DNA from: Gnetum montanum
Taxonomy: Eukaryota > Streptophyta > Gnetopsida > Gnetales > Gnetaceae
Direction of reading: 5' to 3'
Length of the DNA stretch: 64,000 nt
Assembly: GCA_015680685.1 (NCBI GenBank)
Contig: MNCI01009211.1
Coordinates: 198,779 to 262,778 of the forward strand
The stretch's first letter is position 1. The number at the start of each line of letters is the position of its first letter. The translations under genes and the position numbers were made by a program. The notes below the pieces were generated by a model, which ran no database searches, was not told the origin of the DNA, and saw nothing but the letters and a program-made list of their open reading frames with translations. Shown piece after piece: positions 49,244 through 61,400 of the stretch.

Positions 49244-49690
49244 TCTATTTAGAAGCCTTGTTATTGTACAATTATTTTTTAGTAGTAAAAGCATACCTAT
49301 GATCTTCCTTCAAGGTTTAAATATTATATTCTTAAAGATATTATCTTTTTAGTTATAGTTTCAAGTAGGAAGACTTACAGTAAAGGCTAAATAATTAATT
49401 TGTTTCTTGTAGTATTAATTCTTTTTATTTTTGTAGACTCAAGTTGGAAAAGCTATCAACTTCTCTTGTAATTTGTTTCTAATTTGTTTACAAGAAAATT
49501 TTTAGTAAGAAGTAAAAACCCATAAGGATAAGGCCTAATCCTTTTCCTATGTAGAGGAAATGTTTTCTAGAATTGGTTGTAAGGATGAAAATATGAAATA
49601 GCATTTCCAAATCCATTGGGCATTTTCATTATACTTTCTCTTATATGTTGATGATATAATGTGCTTTTATTTTTGTAATTATTATTTATT
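49244..49690 (+). mobile_element. LINE-1 copy b, part after element A
   Basis: Continues the LINE interrupted at 29344. It matches the LINE 3' non-coding end at 18020-18470 and the reverse complement of 16230-16632 ('agtagtaaaagcatacctatgatc', 'ttagtaagaagtaaaaa'). Confidence 0.7.
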
Positions 49691-50110
49691 CTTTTGGATT
49701 CCAACATATCCATAATAAAGTATCCTACCATATTCATCAAGCATGTAGTATACTAATGACTTTCTACTCAAATGAATAATGAGATGTTAGCCTTGTGGTA
49801 AGACACTTGATTTGGAAGCTTTAGGTCATGGGTTTGATTCTAGTGGGTAATGATGAGTTATATAAAGTTCTAATTGGACTATATATCTAGGGTATATCTA
49901 TGTTTCACTTATTTTAGGTTCCAACAACCCTGAATTTCCACTCACATGGAGTCCTCGTTACCAATATAAAATATTAGCCAAATGTGTATTCTTAAGGGAA
50001 AAAACATGCTTAGAAAAAATTATCTTATGTGGTCATTATAGAGTTGAAAAAAAATTTCCACCTCACATTTTAACTCGTTGAATTTATTCAAATAGTTAGC
50101 ACAACAATAT
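49690..50110 (+). repeat. Unnamed repeat R, copy 2
   Basis: Partner of 24700-24948. Interrupted by a SINE at 49778-49930. Blocks either side of the SINE join up when aligned with copy 1. Confidence 0.6.
49778..49930 (+). mobile_element. SINE-1 copy, full length
   Basis: Begins 'aatgagatgttagcc', with A box TTAGCCTTGTGG and B-box-like GGTCATGGGTTTGATTC, then 'gttctaattggactatatat' and 'ggttccaacaaccc'. Possible 5-bp duplication TGAAT (49773-49777 and 49931-49935). About 153 bp. Confidence 0.82.
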
Positions 50111-50269
50111 TGTTAGTAGTAGCTAAGTCTTATGTTCAATTTTTTTTAATAGAAATCTATTTATCCTTCTCATCATACACAATGTACTAGTAACAATCTA
50201 CTCTTTACCTTGCTTCTCATCAAAAATAGAAATTAACGAGTAACAAATATGTATAATAGGTCAAAATTG

Positions 50270-50758
50270 TAGATACATTTGATGTTATGATAGGATAATA
50301 GGTTNTCATATTTTACCATGTCTTTTTTGGTCTTTCTTTTAGTGGCTTTTGTGGAACAATGATGTGATAGCCTTTCTTTATAGTATTGTTGTTTAATGTT
50401 CTTTACACATGCCCAAACCATCTAATTCATCATTTTTACAAATTATTTGAAATAGAAGTCACTCCAAGTTTTCATTTAATGTCTATGTAGTGAAATTTAT
50501 CTCTTTCGATAATATTTAACATCCATCTAAGCATTTTTATTTCTGTCATACTGATTTGTTATTTATGTCTCTTTTTTATTATCTAACATTCAACACCATA
50601 TAAGATAATAGGGCTAATATTGTTTCTTGGATGTAGGTATTGTTGATTCTTTATTTTTTCATGATGTCAATAATTTTAGTGGTATTTTTATTGAGATTTT
50701 CAATGTTTTAGGTTTCCATTTGAAATTTCTACTACTAGACTTCTTTATTCATACTTGT
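50270..50758 (-). mobile_element. LINE-2 reverse transcriptase C-terminal fragment
   Basis: Minus-strand translation in one main frame gives IPLKL, LYGVEC, KKRH, SMTEIKMLRWM, LGVTSI, IRWFGHV and KERPKKTW in order. This is the thumb and tail of plant LINE RTs that carry the LYGxECW...EMxMLRWM...RWFGHV...GRPKKTW signature. Stops interrupt it. Its upstream part is cut off exactly at the left edge of element C. Confidence 0.85.
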
Positions 50759-51638
50759 TGATAAAGTCAAATTTTTGGAAGATGCGATATCGCAACTACG
50801 ATATCGTGTCTACAATGTTGTAATCCATGTTACATCATCATTGATATGATATCTTGGGATGTGTGTAGCCCTATAAATACCATCACTTGGATGTACAATG
50901 AACAACTTTTTCATTCCAGTCTTAGTGAAACTCTTATAGTCTCTTTTCGTAGTTAGCGATAAAGTGAATGCTCATAGTGTGATGTTGAGCATGTGTATAG
51001 AGTTTTTATTCAAGTAAAGTGTACTAGGGCATAGTTCATAACTAGAAATAAAGATTGAAATTTCTTATTATCCCTATAGCATCCACTTAGCTTTAATTTT
51101 TACTTAGAATAATTTCCTTGTTTTCCTAGTTAATCATTTACATTTCCAAGTACTATACTTTGCTTGTTCATTAGTAAAGTGGAATGAGTATGAATGGTTT
51201 CAAGTGTTAAAGTGTAATCATTTGGTAACCCAATAGTGATTTCACTTGATTCACTTAGTAGTGAACCCACTTGGTAATCCTAGTAATAGTTACACGAGTC
51301 CAAGGCGTGTACGGTAAGCTAAGACCATATGCTCATTGCTCTAGGATAGAGTAGATTTACACTACTGTCATTACTTAGATTTAGATTGTTATCCTCAAGT
51401 TTCATAATGTTTTTCACTAGGAGTAATCAAAGCTTAACAACATAAATTAATCATATGCTTTACTAAGAGTTACACCATACACTTGAACTTCATGAACTCA
51501 AAGTGAGAAGATATCAATCTCGAACTTAACATCAATTACTAGCATACTTACATTGTCCATCCATAGATTATGATATAGTTTCACACTAACACTTGTGACT
51601 TGTATGGTAGAGTGTTAGTATTTCCCCACTACTCATCA
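50759..51638 (+). repeat. 5' LTR of element C
   Basis: 880 bp, TGATAAAGTC to ACTCATCA. TATAAATA at 50872-50879. Perfect palindromes TGCGATATCGCA (50783-50794) and ACGATATCGT (50798-50807) upstream, plus 'gatatgatatc'. AATAAA near 51050. Confidence 0.94.
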
Positions 51639-51639
51639 T

Positions 51640-51659
51640 TGGTGCTGTTGCTAGGGATG
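51640..51659 (+). other. Primer binding site of C
   Basis: TGGTGCTGTTGCTAGGGATG, a decayed tRNA-Asp-type site one base after the LTR. Confidence 0.82.
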
Positions 51660-51780
51660 TGTCAATGTGTGCTAAGTAATTGTTCTTATAAAGTTTATTG
51701 TATCAAGAACCATAGAGCCTATCCTTATACCTTAAATCAAATTTAATAACACATACTTAACTAAGTTTCAAGCACATAAG

Positions 51781-53706
51781 ATGGCTTCAATAGTTAAAGA
51801 AAAATTATCACCTACCAAAGAGCTACAAAAGGGTAATGATAGAACATATGATGATGAATATTAGAGTATGCCTATGTAAACACAAATCTCATACATTTAC
51901 ATCGATCCTTATTATCCTAATTTTACATTCATCTTTCATAAAGATAGGCAATTGAGGTGAAGAGACTTACAGGGCAACATTTTTTTTTCTCCAGAGCATT
52001 TAACACAAACCATGCTTCAAACAGCTTTAAGGGAAATGAATCTAAGCCATGCGCAAGAGGGCTATCATGTGACCAAACACATGACTAGACCCTATCAACC
52101 CACAGAGGTACAAGTACGAAGAGACATTGCTATGGAAAGCAAGCATGAGAATAACAAGGAAAAGCATGTTAATATTGAAGTCCTATAAGAACTTGATGGT
52201 GATACATTTTTAGTAGAAAAAATCTACCATAATCATGAAGCCCATTCATAAATGTCTATTATCCATATAGAAGAACCTATCAAAGTGCAATTACATTCAA
52301 CCCTTATAGATGCACCAAGAAGAAAGGCAGAGAACTCTAAACACAAGTAGGATTCAAGGCTATGAGTTTTTGCAGTATCACAAAGAGATGAATTCTAGAT
52401 TCATAAAAGGAGAACAAGCCAACATTGTTCTCCAACTGCTTCATCTTCCTCCTCACGATCATCAGTGGACTTTGAAAGAAGGGAATGAAGGATTAGAGAT
52501 CATGATAAGAAGAGACATTAGGCTCATGATAGGCACAAGAATCATTAAAGGCATCTTGATGAAGAAGATGATGAGTAAAAATCATGAAGAGACAAGAATA
52601 GATGAGAATAGAAGATGTGATATGAGTACCAAAGAAGACATTACTACAACAAAGTGTATGAACCCTATAACCATGAAGAGCCCCTATTGGCTACTTGTAG
52701 CATGATCAACATTAGAAAAGTAGTGTACATTCCAACTAGGTATGTGAGGGATAGTCACATCAAGTAACTTGATATGAATAATATTCCTAAGTTTGAAGGG
52801 GAATATATTATAGATCCACAATATCACCTTCAAGCATTTTATGATGCTCGTGTCTTACAAAATATTGAAAGTTACTTGCAAAAGTTCAAGTTATTTCCAA
52901 GGACACTCATTAAAGAGGCAAAAAGCTAGTATAGATCATTGAAACCTGAATCAATCAAAACATGGCATACCATGCTTGAACTTTTTAATGAGAAATACCA
53001 AACTTACTCTAAGGTGTCCAATCTTATAAAGTAGATCCAAGATTGAAATTAAGGGACATACAAATTCCTTGATGTAGCAACGGGAAAATACTACTCTCTT
53101 TTGCATAGATGCCTAGACCATGGATTTTCCCAAAGGGATCATCTTAGGCACATTTTTAATGGGTTGAGGAATAAAAATATATAAACCCTTGGGGTTTATC
53201 AAAAAGGACCATCCATTTAATCCATAGGCTAATTGCCCATGTGGTGAAGAATGAAGATTAGTTAAAAAAGAGAGAATTAGCCAAGGAGTATAATCGAGAT
53301 CCATTTATCAAAAAAAGAGATGTACGAATGTGTGATAGCAAGAGGAAGAAATATTGGAAGAGGTGATCCAGAAGAAAAATCCATTGATTCATAAATTTGT
53401 TAATAATATAGTGACCAAGGTAGAAAATATGTGGGACTTAGTGGATAAAAAATTTTCTACAACCTTAAAAATTATAGGAGAAAGAATTAAATAAGCCTTC
53501 AATAAGTGCAAGGAGAAGAAAAAGAAGATAGACTATAGATGTGAAAACTATAAATAAAAAGGAAACATTGCTTTAATGGAATAATGTATTGACTAAAACT
53601 CAGAAGATGAGGAAGGGTGCAATGTGTGCTAGTGTGAAAATCCTAAGGGATGTTATCCTATGATGACATACTTGTAAGAATCTAAGGCATATGCGCTTAA
53701 TCCAGG
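51781..53706 (+). pseudogene. Element C gag
   Basis: ATG at 51781 (MASIVKEKLSPTKELQKGND). Then PNFTFIFHKDRQL, EMNLSHAQEGYHVTKHMTR, a Ser/Arg/His-rich middle, and the core at 52700-53300: LDMNNIPKFEGEYIIDPQ, FPRTLIKEAKS, then a Trp-to-stop and YRSLKPESIKTWHTMLELF. Near 53620 GCNVC, stop, CENPKGCYP shows the same odd cysteine pattern as E1. Many stops. Confidence 0.87.
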
Positions 53707-54389
53707 ATTCATCAAAAGAAAATGCCAAAATGGTTACTTTATCCTCAAGGTAACTACATACATATCTTCCAACTAATCTATTATCTAAGTGGAGTTTATC
53801 CACAACCACAAGAGCAATATCAACAACAATGGCAACAATGACAATGGGTAATGCCACCACTGAGGTAGCAATATCCATATCCGTAGCCAAAACCTTATGG
53901 ATATTATGTGTAGCATATGATATCTCCAAGAAATGCAACAACTCAAACTTCTTAATATTATCCACCTAAGTACTATAGAACTACAACTCCAAGGGTGGAT
54001 TCTAGTTCATATGTACATCAAGCATTAGCTAGTCCATTAATTCAACCTTCTAACCCTCTATCACCAGTGCCACCAACTACAATATAAGATGGGTTGTCAT
54101 CATAGCCAAAAAAAAAGAATGCAATGAGGGTAGTGAACATGTAGAGGAAGTCATTATGAACAAACCTCAATCTAGGAAATGACCATTATTTCAAATGAGT
54201 CTAGAAAAGGTTCAAAGGATGGGGATTCCATCTACTTCATCCTCATCCACACTCACTACTCTCACAAATGCTAAGCTTCCATCATCTTCTAATGCAAACT
54301 AAATAACTATCATGCTAACTTAGACAATCACTCATTGGATAAATGTAGGAGCACTTCCCCACAAAAGAATAGACCCAAGAAGTCCCTTG

Positions 54390-54800
54390 GTGTACCTCCA
54401 AATAATAGGCCATAAACCATGCAAGGCTTTACTTGATTCTAGGTTAGGGGTAAACCTAATATCATAAGACATGTATAAGGCTTGGAATCTTTCACCATTA
54501 AAGAAAAGTAACATTCAACTATAGCTGGTAGATTAGTCTATTATAGTTCCATTAGGATAGGTAGATGATGTTATCACTACCATTATCAATTGGTCTTAGC
54601 CTACCGATTTCCTAGTCATTCATGTGGATAAAAACAAGGAAGAGTCCCCTATTATTATGGGAAGAGCTTGGCTTAGCATTGTGCATGTTGAGCTTGGAAT
54701 CATAGATTTTTCCTTGGAAATTTCAAAGGAGGATGAAGTTGGAATCATTCAATGATGTAGAGTTCCATGTATCACATATAATAATAATGGATGCACTTGC
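54390..54800 (+). pseudogene. Element C retropepsin
   Basis: CKALLDSRLGVNLIS (catalytic DSG changed to DSR), then MYKAWNLSPLKKSNIQL, then VDDVITT and IIMGRAWLSIVHVELGIIDF. Inactive. Confidence 0.85.
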
Positions 54801-55339
54801 ATGTAGAAAATATGGGTAGTTAAATAAGAGAACAACACAACATGCAAAATATGTATCAAAGAAATGTATGTGCAAAGATGTTTGTATGTGGTAGCAACTA
54901 AATAGGAAGGCATCTAGTGGTTGGTTACCAAAAAAGAAATATATTCAAAAGTATACATGGAACCAAAAACTTAAATTATAAGCACCTACATGGAAGAAAA
55001 AGATAATCAAAAGCAATTAAGAAGAAGGCATCCATATCCACATTCAAGCCAAGAAGAAGAAATTGAATGGGGATAACTCGAGATTCCATATAAAGTGGAA
55101 CTAGAGCTGTTAGAGGTAAAGGTCCTACTAGCAGCATTGTAATATGTTTTTCTAAATAACAAGATGTCAATCATCATCAACACTAACTTGGACAAAGAAC
55201 ATAAAAATAGATTATTGGAAGTGGTCAATAAATGGCCAATAACATGTTCTTGGTCTTACAAAAAAATAATAGGCATTGATCCTCAAATTTGTTAACATCG
55301 GATATACATAGATCTAGCTATTAAGCCATGATGCCAACC

Positions 55340-56049
55340 AAAAAGAGGGTTGAATCCTAAGCTTAAGAAAGTAGTAAATCAAGAGTTGGAAAAATTACTA
55401 AAGGCACAATTCATATATTTCATTGTAGACAGTGAATGGGTCAATCCTTTGGTAATTGTTCCAAAGAAGGGGGTAAAGTGGAAAGTGTGTATTGATTTTT
55501 GATTATTGAATTTTGCAACATTTAAGAATCATTTTCCTTTGCTATTTTTTGACCAAGTCCTAGATACCATCACAGGACACTAGTACTATACTTTTCTAGA
55601 TTGGTATAGTGGGTACAATCAAATCCACATTGCACTAGAAGACTAGGAAAAGAGTATGTTCACTAGTCCTTGGAGAACAATTGCTTACAAACAAATGCCC
55701 TTCGGCTTATGCAATTCACTCACCACTTTTCAAAGATCAATACTAAGTATCTTCTAGAAACAAATAGGTAATAGCATAGAAGTATTTATGAATGATTTTT
55801 TAACCTATGGGTTGGACTTCAAATAAGCACCAGACCATTTAGATCAAGTACTAAAAAGATATGTGGAGATAAATCTAAATCTCAACTAGTAGAAAAGCCA
55901 TCTAATGGTCCAAGATGAGATCATGCTAGGAGATAAAGTTTCATAGAAAGGAATTGAGGTAGATCCTGAGAAGATCAACGTCGTATAGAGCATCATCCAA
56001 TGGCCACAAACTATCAAATATGTTAGATCATTTCTAGGCATTGTAAAGG
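55340..56049 (+). pseudogene. Element C reverse transcriptase (no RNase H or integrase)
   Basis: NPKLKKVVNQELEKLLKAQF, PLVIVPKKGVKWKVCIDF, FFDQVLDTITGH, FTSPWRTIAYKQMPFGLCN, and the active site VFMNDFLTYG, where the first catalytic Asp is Asn. It ends at VRSFLGI. In A, B and E1 about 500-700 more codons of connection, RNase H and integrase follow; here the sequence changes at about 56043. Confidence 0.92.
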
Positions 56050-56349
56050 GTAAGTACAAGAATATAATAAGACATTGTATCTAATTAATCAAATATAAGC
56101 CAAAAGACTTAACCAATGCTCCTAATTAACCATACCAGCCATTTTAGGGCACCACAAACAAAGAAATGACCACTGTGGAAGGTCATAGTAATTAAGGATA
56201 TAATAATTAGGGGGTTCCATTTTGAAATTTTTCTAGCTTTGTAATCATAATAATATAAGAACTTGATCAAAACAAGAGTACAAGAAGGATCATAAACTAT
56301 TAGGAATTAGTCTAAAAAATTTATTAATTTCAACTCTTATTGATTGCAA

Positions 56350-59050
56350 ATGGCCCCAAAGAGACTAGCAACTGAAGGACCTTCCCAACCTAGTAGCAAA
56401 AGCCTACAAAGCTGTAGGAGAGGCCAAACAAGAGAACAAACTCCAAAAGTTGAGCATGTAGAGCAACAAACTCAATCATTCAACATTCATCAACAAACTC
56501 CTGCTACTAAACATTTAGCACAAGGAGAGGTAGAAGTACCACATGTACCTGAACAATAATAACACCTCAGACTATCTCCAGAATGCCTTCAAGCTATACA
56601 AGAAAAGTCGATCATGTCCATAGTCATTGTGGAATTAAATTTTGGTCCATTTATGGATTTTTATCTAGAGGTTATGAAGATGTAACTTTAAGCATCTTCC
56701 TTATGGCCTACATTATCTAACAGCACCGAATGGTATTTAAGAGAAACATATCAATTTTGAAGGATTTCAGTGTCATACTCTGTAGAGGTAATTGTTAAGG
56801 CCCTCAACATTCCTAACGAAGGAGCCAATGTGGCACAAATCTCAATAATGTCAAACACTGATGTCAAGAAGTTATGGTTGCAAAGGACATATGGCAAAGA
56901 AGAAAAAGACTATAGTGAGCTCTCAGTCAAGGAAAAGATTTATTTCAAGATTGGGACATATCACTTGTTTCTAACTAAAAGGCTCAACATAATTTCAACA
57001 TATACAGCCCAAGGAAGTGAAACTCTAACAGGAAAGTTTAATGCTAACATCACCCATTTGCTTTTCCTAGAAATTCAAAGGTTATTCAAGAAAAAACGTT
57101 AGAGAAATCGATACTACCATTCCCTTACCTAATAAGAAAGTTGTGCAAATAAGATGAAATCTTGGAATACACTATTGATGTTACAAGGAAAGACCAAAAT
57201 TCTTCATATGCCAATATGTTTAAGCTGGTGTCACCTAAGAAAGACTAGCTGGAGAAGCTAGTAGTCACTAAGGGAGTTGCAAGTTCCCATTCTGTCAATA
57301 ACATTCTAGATACTAGTCAGCAACAGCAAGTCGGAACTAGTAGCTAACCACCAAATAGAGAACAAAAATAACAATAAGAAGCTTCACCACCACCACTACA
57401 AGACTACATGTCATCAATGAGTCATCTATAATAGATTACAGAAATAATAAGTTGGTGATCAAGGAAGGGTGCCAATTTCTATAGAGTTAGAGAGAGCTTA
57501 GTTAGGCTAACCATTTCCAAAGACCCTACTAGTGGACAAGTGTTATTATAGATAGGAGGAAAGGATGACTACTACATCATTCCAAGTGATGCTAGAAATT
57601 GGTGAAGGTGCCATAGTAGTGATCATGTAGCAAAATCCATAGAGATCATCATAGACAACATTAAAGAATCATTTTATGTCCTTGTTGTGTCACTAACCAA
57701 TCTTTCTAAAGTAAGGAATGCTCAAATGCTAGTTGGTACCTCAATAAATCTTGAAGAACATGAAGATGTACTAGATAAATTGCTGTAGATGGGCCAGGTC
57801 ATGAAAAATGTGTTTGATATTCTAGGTGATATCATTACAGTATAGTATGATGTAATTTCCACAAAGGGAAAGCCGGTCATGGTAGAAACTAGGGTCAAAC
57901 ATATAGAAAATGAAGTGTAAAGGTTACAGGAAGAATTAGTATGTTTAAGAGCAAAGAGAAGAGACCCTACATAGTTCATAGTGCTAGATCAACTTAATCA
58001 ATTTAGAACTGATCATGTGAGGTGGCTAATTAACCATAACATTTAGATGGACAAGAAGAAGGAGAAGGTAGTGTGGGATGCATCTGTTGTTGAGGCACAC
58101 ATGTATGCACATGCTAAAGCTCTCATAGCCTTACAAGAGGAGAATCAAAAGCTCGCTGCTAACAATACTAGGTTGACTAATGTGGAGAAATAAAAGAATC
58201 TTCTAAAGGAAAACATTCATCTAATGCAAGAATAGTTAATTAGAGTTAACCTGGACATCAATAGATTGGCTCGAGAAAATAAGAACTTGTCAATGGAAGA
58301 AGTCCATGCAATCCACCAAAAATCTACAATCAAAATGAGCACATGGAAAAACAAGGCCAAGAGACATGAATGACTCAAGGAGCATTTTAGAGATCAAGTG
58401 GGCATATATAAGTAAATAAATGAAAAATAAATCTAGATGATGAAGGCCAAAATTAGTTCCATCTCTGCTCAAAATCTAAACTAGTAACACATCTTGGATA
58501 GTCTTGCCCATGTCCACTAGGCTAAGGTGAAAAATAAAGACTTGCAAATAGAGGATTTGATAGAATACATGAGGTTGGAAAACCTTTGGTATACTAATCT
58601 AGCCATGTTAATAGTAGGCATACCTCAAAATGAGCTCAAGTAGCAGGTAGTAGCTATGTACATCATGTACGAGGAGTTTGCTGACAAAAAAGAATGCATT
58701 ATAAAAATTACATGTGACAAAATCTAAGTTCAAAATTATCAAGGCTAGCTATGAAGGATATAAATATGTGGCAATGACCCTAGCATACTAGATGATAGAC
58801 TATCAAGAACTAAGAAATATAACTAGGGCTTTTTGAAGGGGAAGGGTGGCAATTTGTGGCTTAGTTTATGAAGGCCATCAAAATGTTTTCACAACTACCA
58901 TGTCCATGGTATGTACCTGCTCCATCCAACATTGCTCAACAAGCATGGATGGTACCTGACCCAAAGATAGAGGAAGAAAAGCTTAAGGCACTCCTGAATT
59001 TCTATCAATTTTAGAAGTTTGATGACAAAGGGAAGAAGCCAACATGAAAA
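56350..59050 (+). pseudogene. Extra coiled-coil gene of element C, env-like position
   Basis: Not gag, pol or any known enzyme. ATG at 56350 follows TGATTGCAA, an eroded splice-acceptor look-alike. The first 70 codons are Gln/Pro-rich (MAPKRLATEGPSQPSSKSLQ). In the same frame 56600-57100 has NFGPFMDFYLEVMKM, WYLRETYQF, SVSYSVEVIVKALNIPNEGA and THLLFLEIQRLFKKK. This looks like the layout of plant retroelement-associated 'putative plant transposon protein' domains (PF20167-like; inference). From 57700 to 58700 the sequence is Lys/Glu/Leu-rich with long coiled coils: EALVCLRAKR-type text, then LIALQEENQKLAANNTRL, NLSMEEVHAIHQKSTIKM, LQIEDLIEYMRLENLWY. The C-terminus has WMVPDPKIEEEKLKALLNF. A homologue lies in element D. 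Several stops and frameshifts. Confidence 0.75.
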
Positions 59051-59249
59051 CCTCTACTACCCAAAACATAAACTACATCGTGCTACTTCAATTTTTTATT
59101 TTTTCATGGCATTGTATCATTTTGCAAAAACACCACTACAACATTCTAAGTGATGTAAATAGTTAGTCATAACAAGTTTAATGTACCTTCCAATTTTGTA
59201 AGGGACTCTATCCTCATTTTGTTTTAACTTGAGGATCAGTTTCCAATTA

Positions 59250-59261
59250 GTTGTGGGGGTA
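59250..59261 (+). other. Polypurine tract of C
   Basis: GTTGTGGGGGTA directly before the 3' LTR; the same core as in A, B and E1. Confidence 0.78.
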
Positions 59262-60149
59262 TGATAAAGTCAAATTTTTGGAAGATGTGATATTGCAACT
59301 ATGATATTGTATCTATGATTTCATAGATACAATGTCATAACCCATGTTAGGTCATTTTTTATACAATGTCTCATGATGTGTGCAACCCTATAAATACTAG
59401 CAGTTGGGTGCATAATCAACAACTTTTTCATTCCAGTCTTAGTGAAACTCTTGTAGTTTATTTTTGTAGTTAGCAATAGCATGAATGCTCATAGTGTGAT
59501 GTTAAACAGTTATATGAAATATTTATTCAAGTGAAGTGTACTTGGGTACAATTCATGACTAGAAATAAAGATCGAGATTTTTTCTCATCATTGCAGCATC
59601 CACTTAGCTTTAATTATTTACTTAGAATAATTTCTATGTTTTCCTAGTTAATCATATATGTTTCCAAGTACTTTACTTTACTTGTTCATTAGTAAAGCCA
59701 AATGAGTACAACCAATTTCAAGCATTAAAGTGTAATCATTTAGTAACCTAGTAGTGGTTTCACTTGATTCATTTAGTAGTGAACTCAATCCCAGTAACAA
59801 TTACAAAAGCCCAAGGTGTGTATGGTATGCCAAGACCTAATGCTCATCACTCTAGGCTAGAGTAGATTTACACTGCCATCATTACTTAGATTTAGATTAT
59901 TATTCTCAACTTTCATAATGTTTGTAATTAGGAATAATTAGAGCCTAACAATATCAACAAATCATATGCATCACTAAGAGTTACACTATACACTTGAACT
60001 TCACTAACTCATAGTGAAAAGATAGCAATCTTGAACTTAACATCAATTACTAGCATAATTACATTGTCCATTCATGGATTATGATCTGGTCATGCTCTTG
60101 CACTCGTGACTTGTATGGTAGAGTGTTGGGATTGCTCCACTGCTCATCA
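59262..60149 (+). repeat. 3' LTR of element C
   Basis: 888 bp, TGATAAAGTC to GCTCATCA, alignable to 50759-51638. U3 palindromes have decayed here ('gatgtgatattgcaa'). Confidence 0.94.
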
Positions 60150-60649
60150 CCCCTCCTTGATGTAGAAACCCTTATATACTTTTGAGAACATCTAGGTAAT
60201 AATGTTGTGTATTATTTCTAGAGGACATCTTAGCAAGTTCTTGCTTATTTTTCACAATAATTGGGCCCTGTGAATATTGTGCATTATATCTAGAGAATGC
60301 CCTAATATCTAAAAAATTTGAAAAAAAAAAACTCATTCATGAAATTTAACATGGTTTTATAACTAGTTTCCAACCTGATACCAAACCTCTTAATAGAAGA
60401 AAAAACAATTAACAAAAAGTAGCTTGTGTGACCATGGTAGAGTTAGTATCAAAGTTCTCAACTAAAGATATAAAGCTCATATCTCTAGAAGCTTTCAATA
60501 TTTATATTTCTAAAATCCTATGGAATTTCTTTACTATAAACTAAAAACAAAAAATATTTATTACAGCTAGGAAATCACAAAGAATTTGCTGGATAATTAC
60601 AAAGCCTCAACATATTTTTAAAGAATGTTGAAAATATCATTAATGTAAT
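60150..60649. other. Intergenic, nothing recognised
   Basis: Sequence right of element C. It does not continue the LINE-2 fragment that lies left of C. Confidence 0.5.
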
Positions 60650-61400
60650 GCCCCAAGTAGATAGGATCAATTTCAAAAAGGTAGGAAATTATAATTTATT
60701 TGAATGTGAGCCAAAGATGGGAAAAATAAAAAGACATATTCTTCATCTTCTATGCTTTGCTTGCATAGCCTGAAAATATTATCTTCTCTTAGTAAATTGA
60801 TCCAAGGATATGTCTCAATAAGGAGATGATGAGAGCTCATTCTTACTCTAGTAATTTGATTCCTTAAATAAATAGGAATATTTGAGAATAGATACTTTGG
60901 AATACTAAATAATAAACCTCCCTAACAATAGGTAAATAAAAATGTTTTTTCATTGACGTATTCAACCAAACTTGAGCTAAGACTTTTTTTATAAATTTTT
61001 AAAAGAGCCTTTTGTTTAAAGGAAAATCCTCTATTACAATATTTCATAACTAAAGCCATAATTTTTCTCAATGCAACTATCCATATTATTCTATAGCATT
61101 CATTATTTCCTTAGCATAATTGACTTCCTCCATATGACTTAACTTTTAAGTATAAGCAATAAATTAACGTAAAGGGATTCAACTTCAAGGGCAAGCAAAT
61201 CTACTTCTAAAAGTTAGATATCAAAAGAAGTCTACATTTTTACTTGAAATTCACATACAAGAAATTGTTTTTGAATATACTCTAAGTTTTTCCAATTATG
61301 TGTAAAAAAAGAACATTCCCATGCAACACACCCATACAATAAATAAGATTCAAAAGTTATTCTTTCATTGTTATTTGCAAAAGCACTAGATTTGATGGTA
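60650..61400 (-). mobile_element. LINE-3, a distinct non-LTR RT C-terminal fragment
   Basis: Minus-strand translation gives, in order, an eroded 'LIYCMGVLHGN' stretch (near 61330), LSSSLVEYVNEKTF (near 60960), then NQITRVRMSSHHLLIET, LREDNIFRLCKQSIEDEEYV and FPSLAHIQ (60860-60680). The pattern R-x-S-H-x-L-x-IET...C-x-x-x-(I)EDE..F..P.LA.I is the C-terminal region seen in non-LTR retrotransposons of a type unlike LINE-1 and LINE-2 in this window. Heavily decayed. Confidence 0.55.

Larger units (their letters stand above)
50759..60149 (+). mobile_element. Ty3/gypsy-like element C with extra coiled-coil gene
   Basis: 9391 bp with LTRs 50759-51638 and 59262-60149, primer site, gag, protease and RT in gypsy order. 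RNase H and integrase are absent: the RT sequence stops after SFLGI and a different reading frame (56350-59050) fills the space before the 3' LTR. Flanks do not match (CTTGT left, CCCCT right), unlike every other complete element here. Confidence 0.93.
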
